NCBI GenBank assembly: GCA_947446025.1
Contig: CANFEY010000002.1
Coordinates: forward strand, 62,001-126,000
Length of the DNA stretch: 64,000 nucleotides
Direction of reading: 5' to 3'
Source: Bryobacterales bacterium
Lineage (GTDB): Bacteria > Acidobacteriota > Terriglobia > Bryobacterales > Bryobacteraceae
The stretch's first letter is position 1. Every line of letters starts with the position of its first letter. Both the position numbers and the translations under genes were made by a program. Positions 8,308-16,887 of this stretch are shown here, piece after piece. Under the pieces are notes generated by a model. It worked only from the letters and a program-made list of their open reading frames with translations, was not told the DNA's origin and did no database searches.

Positions 8308-8538
8308 TTGCTAGCAACCGCCCTCATCGCCGTCTTCTTCGTGCTCGTGGTGGGATTCAGTCTGCACGGCATCTTCGCAAAACGCGACAAGACCCGATAC
8401 GCGCAAAACGGACAATCCGCGGGAGACAATACTCGCTACTTCGATCATTCTGCTTCATCGAGCGACTCATCCGACCCGGGGTGCTCTGACGGCGGAGCCT
8501 CCGACGGCGGCGGTTGCGACGGAGGCGGAGGCGAGTAA
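8308..8538 (+). CDS. small membrane protein with Ser/Asp/Gly/Cys-rich tail
   Basis: 76 aa from a TTG at 8308, chosen because AGAGGAG (8296-8302) sits 5 nt upstream. One N-terminal transmembrane helix (ALIAVFFVLVVGFSLHGIF) is followed by a charged stretch. The low-complexity end has Cys at two places within Ser/Asp/Gly repeats (PGCSDGGASDGGGCDGGGGE). Function unknown. The adjacent methyltransferase starts 13 bp downstream and may be co-transcribed. Confidence 0.55.
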   Translation: MLATALIAVFFVLVVGFSLHGIFAKRDKTRYAQNGQSAGDNTRYFDHSASSSDSSDPGCSDGGASDGGGCDGGGGE

Positions 8539-8550
8539 CGCTCCGGATGC

Positions 8551-9375
8551 ATGAGCCACGATCCCGCATCCTCCGAATGGGCCGCTAGCCGAGGCGAAAA
8601 ATGGCTCGCCAGCATCGTTGGCACCGAAGCGATGCTCGCACCCATCGACCAACCGCTGCTCCACGCCCTCCAACTGACCGAGCCATGCACCATCGCCGAC
8701 ATCGGCTGCGGCGGTGGCGCAACCACGCTGGAAATGCTCCGCGCCGCCCCACCCGGCAGCACCGCCTACGGCTTCGACATCTCCCCCGCTCTCATCGACT
8801 TCGCCCGTCAGCGCCAACCTAACATCGCATTCCACGTGGCCGACGTCGCGAAAACCCCACCCCCGCAACTCTATGACCGCCTGACCTCGCGCTTCGGCAT
8901 CATGTTCTTCGACGACCCGCGCGCCGCCTTCGCCAACCTCGCCCGCTGGTTGAAACCCGGAGGCCGCTTCGCCTTCGCCACCTGGGACTACCCCGCCGCC
9001 AACCCGTGGATAAAAGACGTCGGCCGAATCGCGTCCCAATTCGTCGAACTCCCACCCCTCGACCCCGCCGCCCCCGGCCCCTTCCGCTATGCCGAAGCCA
9101 GCGTCCTCCTCACCCTCCTCGAACTATCCGGCTTCGCCGACCTCAACGTGACCAACTGGCAAGGCCCGCTCGCCATCGGAGGCGGACTCGCGCCCGCCGA
9201 GGCCGCCACCTTTGCTCTTGGTGCCTTCTCCTCCTTCAACGAACTCCTGACCGCCGCAGGGGAGCCCGTCTACCACCAAGCCCACCAATCCCTCAACGCG
9301 CACTTCGCCCAAAAACGACAAAACGGAATCGTGCAACTGGACGCCTCCGTTCACATCTTCACTGGGTCCTTGTAG
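8551..9375 (+). CDS. class I SAM-dependent methyltransferase
   Basis: 274 aa. Motif I is TIADIGCGGGATTLEML, followed by the acidic end of strand 2 (AYGFDISPALIDFA) and the post-motif LARWLKPGGRFAFATW. It is a small-molecule methyltransferase of the ubiE/type-11 kind; the substrate is not deducible. It follows the small membrane protein in the same direction. Confidence 0.75.
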   Translation: MSHDPASSEWAASRGEKWLASIVGTEAMLAPIDQPLLHALQLTEPCTIADIGCGGGATTLEMLRAAPPGSTAYGFDISPALIDFARQRQPNIAFHVADVAKTPPPQLYDRLTSRFGIMFFDDPRAAFANLARWLKPGGRFAFATWDYPAANPWIKDVGRIASQFVELPPLDPAAPGPFRYAEASVLLTLLELSGFADLNVTNWQGPLAIGGGLAPAEAATFALGAFSSFNELLTAAGEPVYHQAHQSLNAHFAQKRQNGIVQLDASVHIFTGSL

Positions 9376-9481
9376 GATCTTCTCTACCCAATCGTCACGC
9401 GATCTTAGCGCAGGGCTGCTAACTTTCATAGGAGTCTTCCTTCCCCTTAGTGATACGGGGTAAGGCCTCCTAAGGAAAATC

Positions 9482-12367
9482 ATGCGTACCGTCCTATTGC
9501 TTTCCCTTGCTGTGGCATCTCTTGTTCCCGCGACCGGCCAGGTCGTGATTAGTCAAGTCTACGGCGGAGGCGGCAATGCCGGCGCTCCTTACACCAACGA
9601 TTTCATGGAGCTGTTCAACCGGGGCAACGCGCCGGTTTCCCTGAACGGCTTGTCCGTCCAATACGCCAGCGCCACTGGCACAGGAAACTTCGTGGCTACG
9701 GTGCTGCCGAACGTTACCCTTCAGCCCGGCCAATATTTTCTGGTCCAACAGGGCGGCGGATTGAATGGCGTGGCGCTGCCCACCGCGGATGCCACCGGCA
9801 CCACGGCGATGTCGGCCACCGGCGGAAAGGTCGCCCTGGTTTCGATTGCCACCAGCCTCGCGTGCAACGGCGGGTCCACCGTCTGTAACGCGACGCAATT
9901 AGGGCAGATTCTGGATCTGGTGGGCTACGACGGAGCCAATTTCTTCGAAGGTGCCGCGACCCCGGTCCTGTCCAATACAACCGCGGCGCGCCGAACCAGT
10001 AGCTGTATCGACACAAATAACAATCTGGCGGACTTCACCGTCGGCACCCCTACTCCCCGGAACACCGCGTCCCCGTTGAGCCCCTGCGGACCCCCTCCGC
10101 CTGTCCCCACCATCTCGATTTCGAGCGTGTCCCTCTCCGAGGGACACGCGGGAACCACCAACTACGTCTTCAATGTGAATCTGACCAGCGCCGCCGCCGC
10201 CACCGTGACCTTTACCGTAAACACGCAAGCCGTTTCGGCCACCTCTCCTGATGACTTCGTAGCGCTGGTGAATGTCCCCGGTTCCATCACTGCGGGACAA
10301 ACCCAGACCACGGTGACCGTCCAAGTGAACGGCGATACCACGTTTGAACCGCAGGAAACCTTTCAGGTCGCTCTGTCGGCAGTCACGAATGCCACCCCCG
10401 GAACCGTCACGGGCACGGGCACCATCCAGAACGATGACCCCCTCCCGTTCTTCTGCGATGGTCCGGGCACTTCTCCCATCCACACCATCCAGGGTTCGGG
10501 CGCGGCCAGCGGTATGACTGGCCTCATCGTTGAGATTCAGGGCATCCTCACCGGCGACTTCCAGGGCTCCTCCAAACTTCGCGGCTTCTACCTTCAAGAA
10601 GAAGTCGCCGACGCCGACCCCGCTACCTCGGAAGGGATCTTCGTCTTCGACAATACGTCGGCCGTCAACGTGAGCCCTGGCGACAAGGTTCGCGTGCGTG
10701 GCACCGTCACCGAGTTCGGCGGCCTCACCGAAATTGGCACCGTGACCAACGTACTACCCTGCGGCACCGGTTTGGTCACCGCAACCAGCGTCCATCTGCC
10801 CCTTCCCCAGGGAACCACTTTTGAACGCTACGAAGGCATGGTGGTAACCTTCGACGCCCCTCTCTATGTCACCGGGAACTTCCGCTTGGAACGCTTCGGC
10901 GAAGTGGATCTCGCCTCCACCCGTCTCCCCAACCCAACCCACGTGGCCGCACCCGGAGCATCCGCCGTCGCGCAGAAGGCGCTGAACGACCGTTCCCGGA
11001 TTGTTCTGGACGACGACATCAACACCCAGAACACCTTTCCCACTCTCTATCCGCAGGGTGGACTCAGTGCCGCTAATACGCTCCGCGCCGGTGACATGCT
11101 GAACGGTCCCATCGTCGCCGTCGTCGACGACGCCTTCGGGCGCTACGCGCTGCGGCCTCTTCAGCCGTACTTCTTCTCACCGCTGAACGCACGCCCCGTG
11201 GCGGCACCCGCAGTCCCCGGACGCCTGCGCGTCACCGCCTTCAACGTCCTGAACTACTTCACAACCTTGGACGTTCCCGGCAATACCTGCGGACCTTCAA
11301 ACCTGGATTGCCGCGGCGCGAACACGACCCCAGAGTTCGCCCGGCAACGCGCCAAAATCGTCGCCGCCATCCATGCCCTCAATCCCGACATCGCTGGCTT
11401 GACGGAGCTTGAAAACAATTCCGTGGCCTCCTTGCAGGATCTGGTCAGCGGCCTCAACACCGCTGCGGGCTACTCCAAGTACGCCTACATCTCCACCGGA
11501 ACCATCGAGGGAGACGCCATCAAGGTGGGCTTCATTTACCAACTGGCCCGTGCGACTCCCGTCGGCTTGCACCGGATTCTGAACATCGGCGACAATCTCA
11601 ACCGCCCGGCCCTGGCCCAAGACTTCGCTCCGTTCGGCTCCACCTGGCCCGGTGAGCGGACTACCGTGGTGGTCAACCACTTCAAGTCGAAGGGCGCCAA
11701 CGCGGCCTGTGGAGCCGATCCCGGAGACGGGCAGGGCAACTGCAACGCGGTCCGCCTGAACATGGCCCAGGCATTGAGCGCTTGGCTCGCCACCAATCCC
11801 ACCGGCAATCCCGCCCCGGCCTGGGATCGCAATGTCCTGATCATCGGCGATCTGAATGCGTATCGCCTGGAAGATCCCATCATGCATCTGAAAAACGCGG
11901 GCTTCACGGACTTGATCGAATCGTTTCAAGGCCTGAACGGCTACTCCTACGTGTTTGACGGCGAAACCGGCTATCTCGACCACGGCCTCTCCAACGCCAG
12001 CTTGAAACGCCGCGTCACCGGCGCGGCGGACTGGCACATCAACGCTGACGAGCCCATTGCTCTCGACTACAACTCGGAATTCAAGGGCACCGGCAACGGC
12101 ATGTCCGCCGCCGCCTTGGCCGCCTATTACTCCGCCGACCCCTTCCGCAGCTCAGACCACGATCCGCTGCTCATCGGCTTCAACCCGCTGCTGGGCGATT
12201 TCAACGATGATGGTGTCCTGGATGCCGCTGACCGCACCGCGCTGCTCGGCGCACGCGGCATCCCCGCCGACGCCCGCATGGACATGGATGGCGATGGTGC
12301 CGTTACCCAGGAAGATTTCCACATCTGGCAGGACTACTTCCAGTCCTGGAAAAAGGGCCGCTACTAG
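9482..12367 (+). CDS. ExeM/NucH-type extracellular endonuclease
   Basis: 961 aa multidomain secreted protein. In order: signal peptide (1-19); a lamin-tail domain (about 20-140, VVISQVYGGGGNAGAP...FMELFNRG); a Calx-beta-like domain (about 215-320, ISSVSLSEGHAGTTNYVFNV); an OB-fold region (about 335-560); an endonuclease/exonuclease/phosphatase domain (about 580-905, with GLTELENNS, GDLNAY and SSDHDPLLIGF catalytic blocks); and a dockerin-like pair of calcium loops at the end (DFNDDGVLDAADR and DMDGDGAVTQEDF). It should degrade extracellular DNA for nutrient recovery. AAGGA lies 6 nt before the ATG. Confidence 0.85.
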   Translation: MRTVLLLSLAVASLVPATGQVVISQVYGGGGNAGAPYTNDFMELFNRGNAPVSLNGLSVQYASATGTGNFVATVLPNVTLQPGQYFLVQQGGGLNGVALPTADATGTTAMSATGGKVALVSIATSLACNGGSTVCNATQLGQILDLVGYDGANFFEGAATPVLSNTTAARRTSSCIDTNNNLADFTVGTPTPRNTASPLSPCGPPPPVPTISISSVSLSEGHAGTTNYVFNVNLTSAAAATVTFTVNTQAVSATSPDDFVALVNVPGSITAGQTQTTVTVQVNGDTTFEPQETFQVALSAVTNATPGTVTGTGTIQNDDPLPFFCDGPGTSPIHTIQGSGAASGMTGLIVEIQGILTGDFQGSSKLRGFYLQEEVADADPATSEGIFVFDNTSAVNVSPGDKVRVRGTVTEFGGLTEIGTVTNVLPCGTGLVTATSVHLPLPQGTTFERYEGMVVTFDAPLYVTGNFRLERFGEVDLASTRLPNPTHVAAPGASAVAQKALNDRSRIVLDDDINTQNTFPTLYPQGGLSAANTLRAGDMLNGPIVAVVDDAFGRYALRPLQPYFFSPLNARPVAAPAVPGRLRVTAFNVLNYFTTLDVPGNTCGPSNLDCRGANTTPEFARQRAKIVAAIHALNPDIAGLTELENNSVASLQDLVSGLNTAAGYSKYAYISTGTIEGDAIKVGFIYQLARATPVGLHRILNIGDNLNRPALAQDFAPFGSTWPGERTTVVVNHFKSKGANAACGADPGDGQGNCNAVRLNMAQALSAWLATNPTGNPAPAWDRNVLIIGDLNAYRLEDPIMHLKNAGFTDLIESFQGLNGYSYVFDGETGYLDHGLSNASLKRRVTGAADWHINADEPIALDYNSEFKGTGNGMSAAALAAYYSADPFRSSDHDPLLIGFNPLLGDFNDDGVLDAADRTALLGARGIPADARMDMDGDGAVTQEDFHIWQDYFQSWKKGRY

Positions 12368-12408
12368 GGGTCGTCCCACGCCGCTCCCAATGCGGTACAC
12401 TACCGGGC

Positions 12409-14115
12409 ATGTCGAAAGCCTTTCCCCTAGCGATTCTGCTCACCAGTGGCCTGTTGGCCCAAAGCGTCGTCCAAAACTTCAAACCCGTCACTGCAGCCGA
12501 GCTCGCGAGCCCCAGCCCCAACGACTGGCTCAGCTTCAGCCGCACCTATGACGACCAGCGCTTCAGCCCGCTGAACCAAATCAACACCGGCAACGTCGAC
12601 AAACTCCGCATGGCCTGGACCCGAGGCCTCCCCATCGGCATGACCGAAAGCACCCCCATCGTCCGAGGCGGCGTTATGTACATCATGACCTCCACCGGCG
12701 GCGTGCAGGCCCTCAACGCCACCAACGGCGACCTCATCTGGGAATACGTGCGCAAGTTCGAACGCGGCGGCACCAATCAGCGCACCAAGACTTTCTCCAT
12801 CTTTGACGACCTCATCATGTACACCGCCGCCGACAATAAGCTGGTCGCCATCGACGCCCGCACCGGCGAGCTCCGCTGGGAAGCGGCGACTCCAGGCCGA
12901 GGCAACAGCTCCGGCAGTATCATGGCCGGCGACAAAATCATCTCAAGCGGCACCTGCAGCGGTACACGCACCAGCTGCTACATCGCCGCGCATGACGCCA
13001 AGACCGGCAAGGAACTGTGGAAGTTCTACACCGCCGCAGGAGTCAACGAACCCGGCGGCGACACCTGGGGAACCGTGCCCGACGAAAAACGCACCGCCTC
13101 CACCTGGGGCAGCCCCGGAGCCTACGACCCCGTTCGCAACATCGTCTACTACGGCGTCGCCAACCCTACTCCGAACAGCCGCCTCGCGCGCCACAACGGC
13201 AACCCCGATGACATCGGCTACTCCGCCCCCGCCGACCTCTACAGCAACTCCACCCTCGCGCTCGACGCCAACACCGGCAAGCTGCTGTGGTATTACCAAC
13301 ACCTCCCCGGCGACGATTGGGACGAGGATTGGACCAACGAACGCACGCTCCTCCACACCAAGATGAACCCGAATCCGAAGTTCCTCAAGTGGATCAACCC
13401 CAAGATCAAGCCCGGCGAAGAACGCGACGTCTTGTTTGCGGCAGGCGAATCCGGCGGCATCTTCGCCCTCGACCGCATCACAGGCGAATTCCTCTGGGCC
13501 ACCCCGTTCCCGTACGACGCCCCGAACTTCTGGCTGAAAGACATCGACGTCAACACCGGCAAGACCACCATCAACAGCGACCTCATCTTCCGCACCAAGG
13601 GAGCCGAAAAAATCATCTGCTTCTTCAACACCCGCAGCTACTGGCCCGCCGCTTATTCACCGGTGACCAACTCCATGTACGTCCCCTACATCGATGTCTG
13701 CCTCGATAACGTCGAAGGCGGCAAGCGCGAATCCGTAGCCCGCCCCGGCTCCGACCCGCAGAAGAAGAACGCGATCGCCAAGATCAACATGGAGACCGGC
13801 GAAATCCTCCGCTTCGGCGAACAACGCGCCCCCTCCAACGGAGCCGTCCTAGCCACCGCCGGCAACCTAATCTTCTGGGGCGACGTCGACCGCCGCCTCC
13901 ACGCCTACGACGCCACCACCGGCAAGAAAGTGTGGGAGCAAATTCTCGGCGGGACCGTCGCGGTGAGCACCATCACCTACGCGGTTAACGGCAAGCAATA
14001 CGTCGCAGTCCTGACCGGCGAAGGCGCGATGACGAATGGTCTGGTGGCGATCCAAGCTCCCGAGTTGAAGCGGGCGTTGAATCACACGGCGGTGTATGTG
14101 TTCGCGCTGCCGTAG
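12409..14115 (+). CDS. exported PQQ-dependent quinoprotein dehydrogenase
   Basis: 568 aa. A signal peptide is followed by an eight-bladed quinoprotein propeller. Typical W-motifs include TGELRWEA, TGKELWKF, TGKLLWYY and TGKKVWEQ, and the start reads NDWLSFSRTYDDQRFSPLNQI. The likely catalytic Asp is Asp286 in LALDANTGKLLWYY. The residue two positions later is Asn288, not the Asp used to recognise lanthanide enzymes, so a calcium cofactor is more likely. The usual vicinal Cys pair is replaced by Cys183 and Cys190, six residues apart. Probably oxidises an alcohol or sugar in the periplasm; the substrate is unknown. Confidence 0.8.
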   Translation: MSKAFPLAILLTSGLLAQSVVQNFKPVTAAELASPSPNDWLSFSRTYDDQRFSPLNQINTGNVDKLRMAWTRGLPIGMTESTPIVRGGVMYIMTSTGGVQALNATNGDLIWEYVRKFERGGTNQRTKTFSIFDDLIMYTAADNKLVAIDARTGELRWEAATPGRGNSSGSIMAGDKIISSGTCSGTRTSCYIAAHDAKTGKELWKFYTAAGVNEPGGDTWGTVPDEKRTASTWGSPGAYDPVRNIVYYGVANPTPNSRLARHNGNPDDIGYSAPADLYSNSTLALDANTGKLLWYYQHLPGDDWDEDWTNERTLLHTKMNPNPKFLKWINPKIKPGEERDVLFAAGESGGIFALDRITGEFLWATPFPYDAPNFWLKDIDVNTGKTTINSDLIFRTKGAEKIICFFNTRSYWPAAYSPVTNSMYVPYIDVCLDNVEGGKRESVARPGSDPQKKNAIAKINMETGEILRFGEQRAPSNGAVLATAGNLIFWGDVDRRLHAYDATTGKKVWEQILGGTVAVSTITYAVNGKQYVAVLTGEGAMTNGLVAIQAPELKRALNHTAVYVFALP

Positions 14116-14118
14116 CGT

Positions 14119-14156
14119 ACGCACTCGTGCGTGCCGCGTCGAGACTTTCTCGACGC
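14119..14156 (+). terminator. tandem hairpins after the quinoprotein gene
   Basis: Two hairpins follow the stop at 14115. ACGCAC-TC-GTGCGT spans 14119-14132. GCGTCGAG-ACTTT-CTCGACGC spans 14136-14156 with an 8-bp stem and 5-nt loop. There is no long T-run, so termination is plausible but not assured. Confidence 0.45.
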
Positions 14157-14197
14157 CTCCAGAAGAAATAGCATCTATCCTCCCGCCTAGCTCCGAT

Positions 14198-14938
14198 TCA
14201 TGAACCCTCCGGACGCAAAGGGTGCAGTCCGATACAGGGTGAATGGTCCGGCACTCTGATCACTGGAGAAGGTTGCTCGTCCATGTATTCGACGGAGCTG
14301 CCCGGAGATTTGGGGAACTCGGGTCGATTCGACGCGTTAGCAACAATTCGGTAACTATTTGGTATGCCCCAAAAGTTGGGTTGATTCTCCTCGATATGGG
14401 CAGGCACACACATGAGCCGGTACTCGACCTCGGTCAGCTTATCCATCTTTTCCTTTAATAGTCGAAGGCGTTCCTGTTGGGCTGGTGCGTGGCGTTCGTA
14501 AGCATCCATGCAGACGAGGCAGCACAGCGCGACGTTCAAGTACTTGACAGCGTTGTGTCCATCACATCCAGTCTGGCATGGTCGGTACGGTCCTTGGCTA
14601 TCCTGAAGCATTTTGTGGCACATCAGTTCGGCCCCGTTGGCGTCGATTAAGTAGGCGGAGCTGTACGGTTTTTCGTGGTGTGTCGGACTGGGAATGATAA
14701 GTCCAGCCACGATAACGATGTCGAAGTCTTCAGACACTTGTTGAAGGTCGGAGAGCATCCGCGGATACTCCCGAATATTGGAGCGTAGATCGTAGGATTC
14801 AAGGTTGAAGGCTTCGGGCAGCACCAGGATCGTACCGCTCATTTGCACCCGTCTGCCCTCCAATGTTGCGCGTAACATTTCGAGCGGGGCCTTGCGCGTG
14901 TTTGGACTGTAGAAGCCGACTTGTCTTATCCTGGTCAC
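14198..14938 (-). CDS. nitrilase/carbon-nitrogen hydrolase-like protein
   Basis: 246 aa. The E-K-C triad of the nitrilase fold can be traced: Glu42 in LVLPEAFN, Lys109 in CHKML, and Cys143 in CLVCMDAYE, which resembles the 'IC-D-R' nucleophile loop. The substrate (amide or nitrile) is unknown, and the C-terminal half is weakly conserved. It is less GC-biased in codon use than its neighbours and stands alone between a quinoprotein and a TA pair, which suggests horizontal acquisition. Confidence 0.55.
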   Translation of the reverse strand: MTRIRQVGFYSPNTRKAPLEMLRATLEGRRVQMSGTILVLPEAFNLESYDLRSNIREYPRMLSDLQQVSEDFDIVIVAGLIIPSPTHHEKPYSSAYLIDANGAELMCHKMLQDSQGPYRPCQTGCDGHNAVKYLNVALCCLVCMDAYERHAPAQQERLRLLKEKMDKLTEVEYRLMCVPAHIEENQPNFWGIPNSYRIVANASNRPEFPKSPGSSVEYMDEQPSPVIRVPDHSPCIGLHPLRPEGS

Positions 14939-15050
14939 GCTTGTCTTTGCCAGAAGGCTAACACACCAAACGGGAACGGCAGGCCGAGCACTACCCGATT
15001 CTGAGGTCCTATTCTCGTGTGGTCAAGAAACTCGTAAGCCGGTAAATCAG

Positions 15051-15401
15051 TTAGATCAACCTTGGCAACTTCTTCCGTCCATGCGGAATCTCCACTTCCA
15101 CATACCCGCCAGGCTTCGCCGCAAGGATGGCCTCAACCACCCGCTCCACTAGAAGCATCACGTCCGGCCACTGCGAGTTGCCCAACACGACAATCGAAAT
15201 CTTCCGCCCTGTCAAATTCTGCTGATACTGGAGATTCTTGTCCGTCGTCACCAGGACATCGAAACCAGCGGCCTCGGCCTGCGCCAGCAACTCTCCGTTC
15301 TGAAGCTCGTGCCAGCCAATCCGCCTCGCCAGTGACACGTCGTGCCCGTGCAGCCGTGCGGCGATCGGCTTCGGCGTGCCGTTGTCGAACAAGATCCTCA
15401 T
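15051..15401 (-). CDS. DUF5615 PIN-like toxin
   Basis: 116 aa. It starts MRILFDNGTPKPIAARL, then HDVSLARRIGWHELQNGELL and FDVLVTTDKNLQYQQNL. This is the compact PIN-like fold of DUF5615 with the conserved acidic residues Asp6, Glu37 and Asp54-55-type sites, so it is presumed to be an RNase toxin. Its ATG (15401) immediately follows the TAG of the DUF433 gene (15402-15404), so the antitoxin is made first and the two are coupled. Confidence 0.78.
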   Translation of the reverse strand: MRILFDNGTPKPIAARLHGHDVSLARRIGWHELQNGELLAQAEAAGFDVLVTTDKNLQYQQNLTGRKISIVVLGNSQWPDVMLLVERVVEAILAAKPGGYVEVEIPHGRKKLPRLI

Positions 15402-15623
15402 CTAGGCTGGAGTCTTCTCCAAGCTCCGAGCCACAAAGTGAATCACGGCGTCCACTTCATCCTCGGTCACATCGAAGACCTCCGTGATCTCCTTCGCCGA
15501 CAGGCCCGCTTCCAAGTTTTCGAAGATCGTCTGAACCGGCATCCGAGTCCCCCGCAGAACCCACGCCCCGCTCATCTTCCCCGGCACGCTCTCCACGGCA
15601 CTGCATTCCGACCAGTCGATCAT
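15402..15623 (-). CDS. DUF433 antitoxin
   Basis: 73 aa. The pattern VLRGTRMPVQTIFENLEAG followed by SAKEITEVFDVTEDEVDAVIHF is the DUF433 helix-turn-helix-type domain that pairs with DUF5615 PIN-like toxins (VapBC45-like). GAGGA lies 8 nt before the ATG. It presumably neutralises the downstream toxin and represses the pair's promoter. Confidence 0.8.
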   Translation of the reverse strand: MIDWSECSAVESVPGKMSGAWVLRGTRMPVQTIFENLEAGLSAKEITEVFDVTEDEVDAVIHFVARSLEKTPA

Positions 15624-15702
15624 AGATGTATCCTCGTTCCGCCGCGCCTTTCTTCCACCAGACTAACTCATCTGCTAGACTTCCTGGTGACACGGAGGTC
15701 CC

Positions 15703-16758
15703 ATGAATCATCGGTTCCTAATCACTCTTTCCACCTGCGCACTCGCGCTCGCCATCGTGAGCGGCATCCTCGCCCAAGCCCCCGCACCCGCTGGAGCCGC
15801 CGCAAAAGGCAAGGCCCCGAGCAATCCAGCCACCCCGCAAGATCTCGCCGATATCGCCAAACTCGCCGCCCTGCCTGCCTGGGCGAAAACCTCCGGCGAC
15901 GGCGACTATTCCATCGGCCCCGACTATGCCCCCGCGCCCGAGGAAACGCAGCGCGTCGGCATCCCGCACGGCAAGCTGATCGAGTTCCACATGAACTCCG
16001 CCAGCAGCAAAGTCTTCCCCGGCGTCAACGGCCCCATTGAGCGTCTCGTCTCCGTCTACATCCCAGCCCAATACCGCCCCGGCACGCCCGCCCCCTTCCT
16101 CTTTGCAGCGGATTCATACGGCCTGCGCGACCGCCAGATGGCCAACATCCTCGACAACATGATTGCCGACCGCCGCCTACCCGTCATGGTCGCCGTGATG
16201 GTCGCCAACGGCGGCCCCGGGCGCAGCCTCGAATACGACACCGTCTCGCCCGTCTTCGCCGATTTCGTCGAGTCCGAAATCCTGCCGCGCGTCGAAAAAG
16301 AAACAGGCGTCACGCTCACCAAGGACCCCGAAGCCCGCATGACCTACGGCGGCAGCTCCGGCGGAGCAATGGCGCTCACCATGGCCTGGTTCCGCACCGA
16401 CCGCTACCATCGCGTCCTCTCCTACTCCGGCACCTTCGTCAACTTGCGCAACAGCCCGGAGGCCCCGCACGCGGCCTACGAGTACCCGGAAAACTTCTTC
16501 CCCAAGAATCCCGTGAAACCGCTCCGCATCTGGATGCACGTCTCGGACGGCGATCTCGGTGTGCAAGCCGCGTCGGTCGACATGCGCAATTGGCCGATCG
16601 CGAACCAGCGCCTCGCGGCGGTGTTGAAGTCCAAGGGCTATCACTACCAGTTCGTGTACAGCAAGAACTCGGGTCACGTGGACAGTAAAGTGATCCGGCA
16701 GACCCTGCCGCAGGCGCTCGAATACGTCTGGCAGGGCTACCCAATCACGCCCAAGTAG
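15703..16758 (+). CDS. exported esterase of the alpha/beta-hydrolase fold
   Basis: 351 aa. A signal peptide (1-24, ending in ILAQ) is followed by an esterase-D/CE1-like domain. It has LVSVYIPAQYRPGTPAPFLF, the nucleophile elbow YGGSSGGAMAL (GxSxG type) and a C-terminal NSGHVDSKVIRQTLP that supplies the catalytic His. It is likely to cleave ester-linked groups from plant polysaccharide or similar compounds; the substrate is not determined. It stands alone. Confidence 0.75.
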   Translation: MNHRFLITLSTCALALAIVSGILAQAPAPAGAAAKGKAPSNPATPQDLADIAKLAALPAWAKTSGDGDYSIGPDYAPAPEETQRVGIPHGKLIEFHMNSASSKVFPGVNGPIERLVSVYIPAQYRPGTPAPFLFAADSYGLRDRQMANILDNMIADRRLPVMVAVMVANGGPGRSLEYDTVSPVFADFVESEILPRVEKETGVTLTKDPEARMTYGGSSGGAMALTMAWFRTDRYHRVLSYSGTFVNLRNSPEAPHAAYEYPENFFPKNPVKPLRIWMHVSDGDLGVQAASVDMRNWPIANQRLAAVLKSKGYHYQFVYSKNSGHVDSKVIRQTLPQALEYVWQGYPITPK

Positions 16759-16887
16759 GCGGAAGCCCCCCCCTCATCTGTGGCCCATTCTGGATGCTTT
16801 CTTCTCAAGATCCCCCGCTCCTACAATCGCGCCGCTCCAACCCCAATCTAGTCCCTCCACCCTCATCCGTTACACTGGAGTTACCGG

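Noticed and set aside
12409-14115. Assignment of the first quinoprotein as a lanthanide (XoxF-type) enzyme
   Set aside because: The residue two positions after the putative catalytic Asp286 is Asn, not Asp, and the vicinal cysteine pair is missing.
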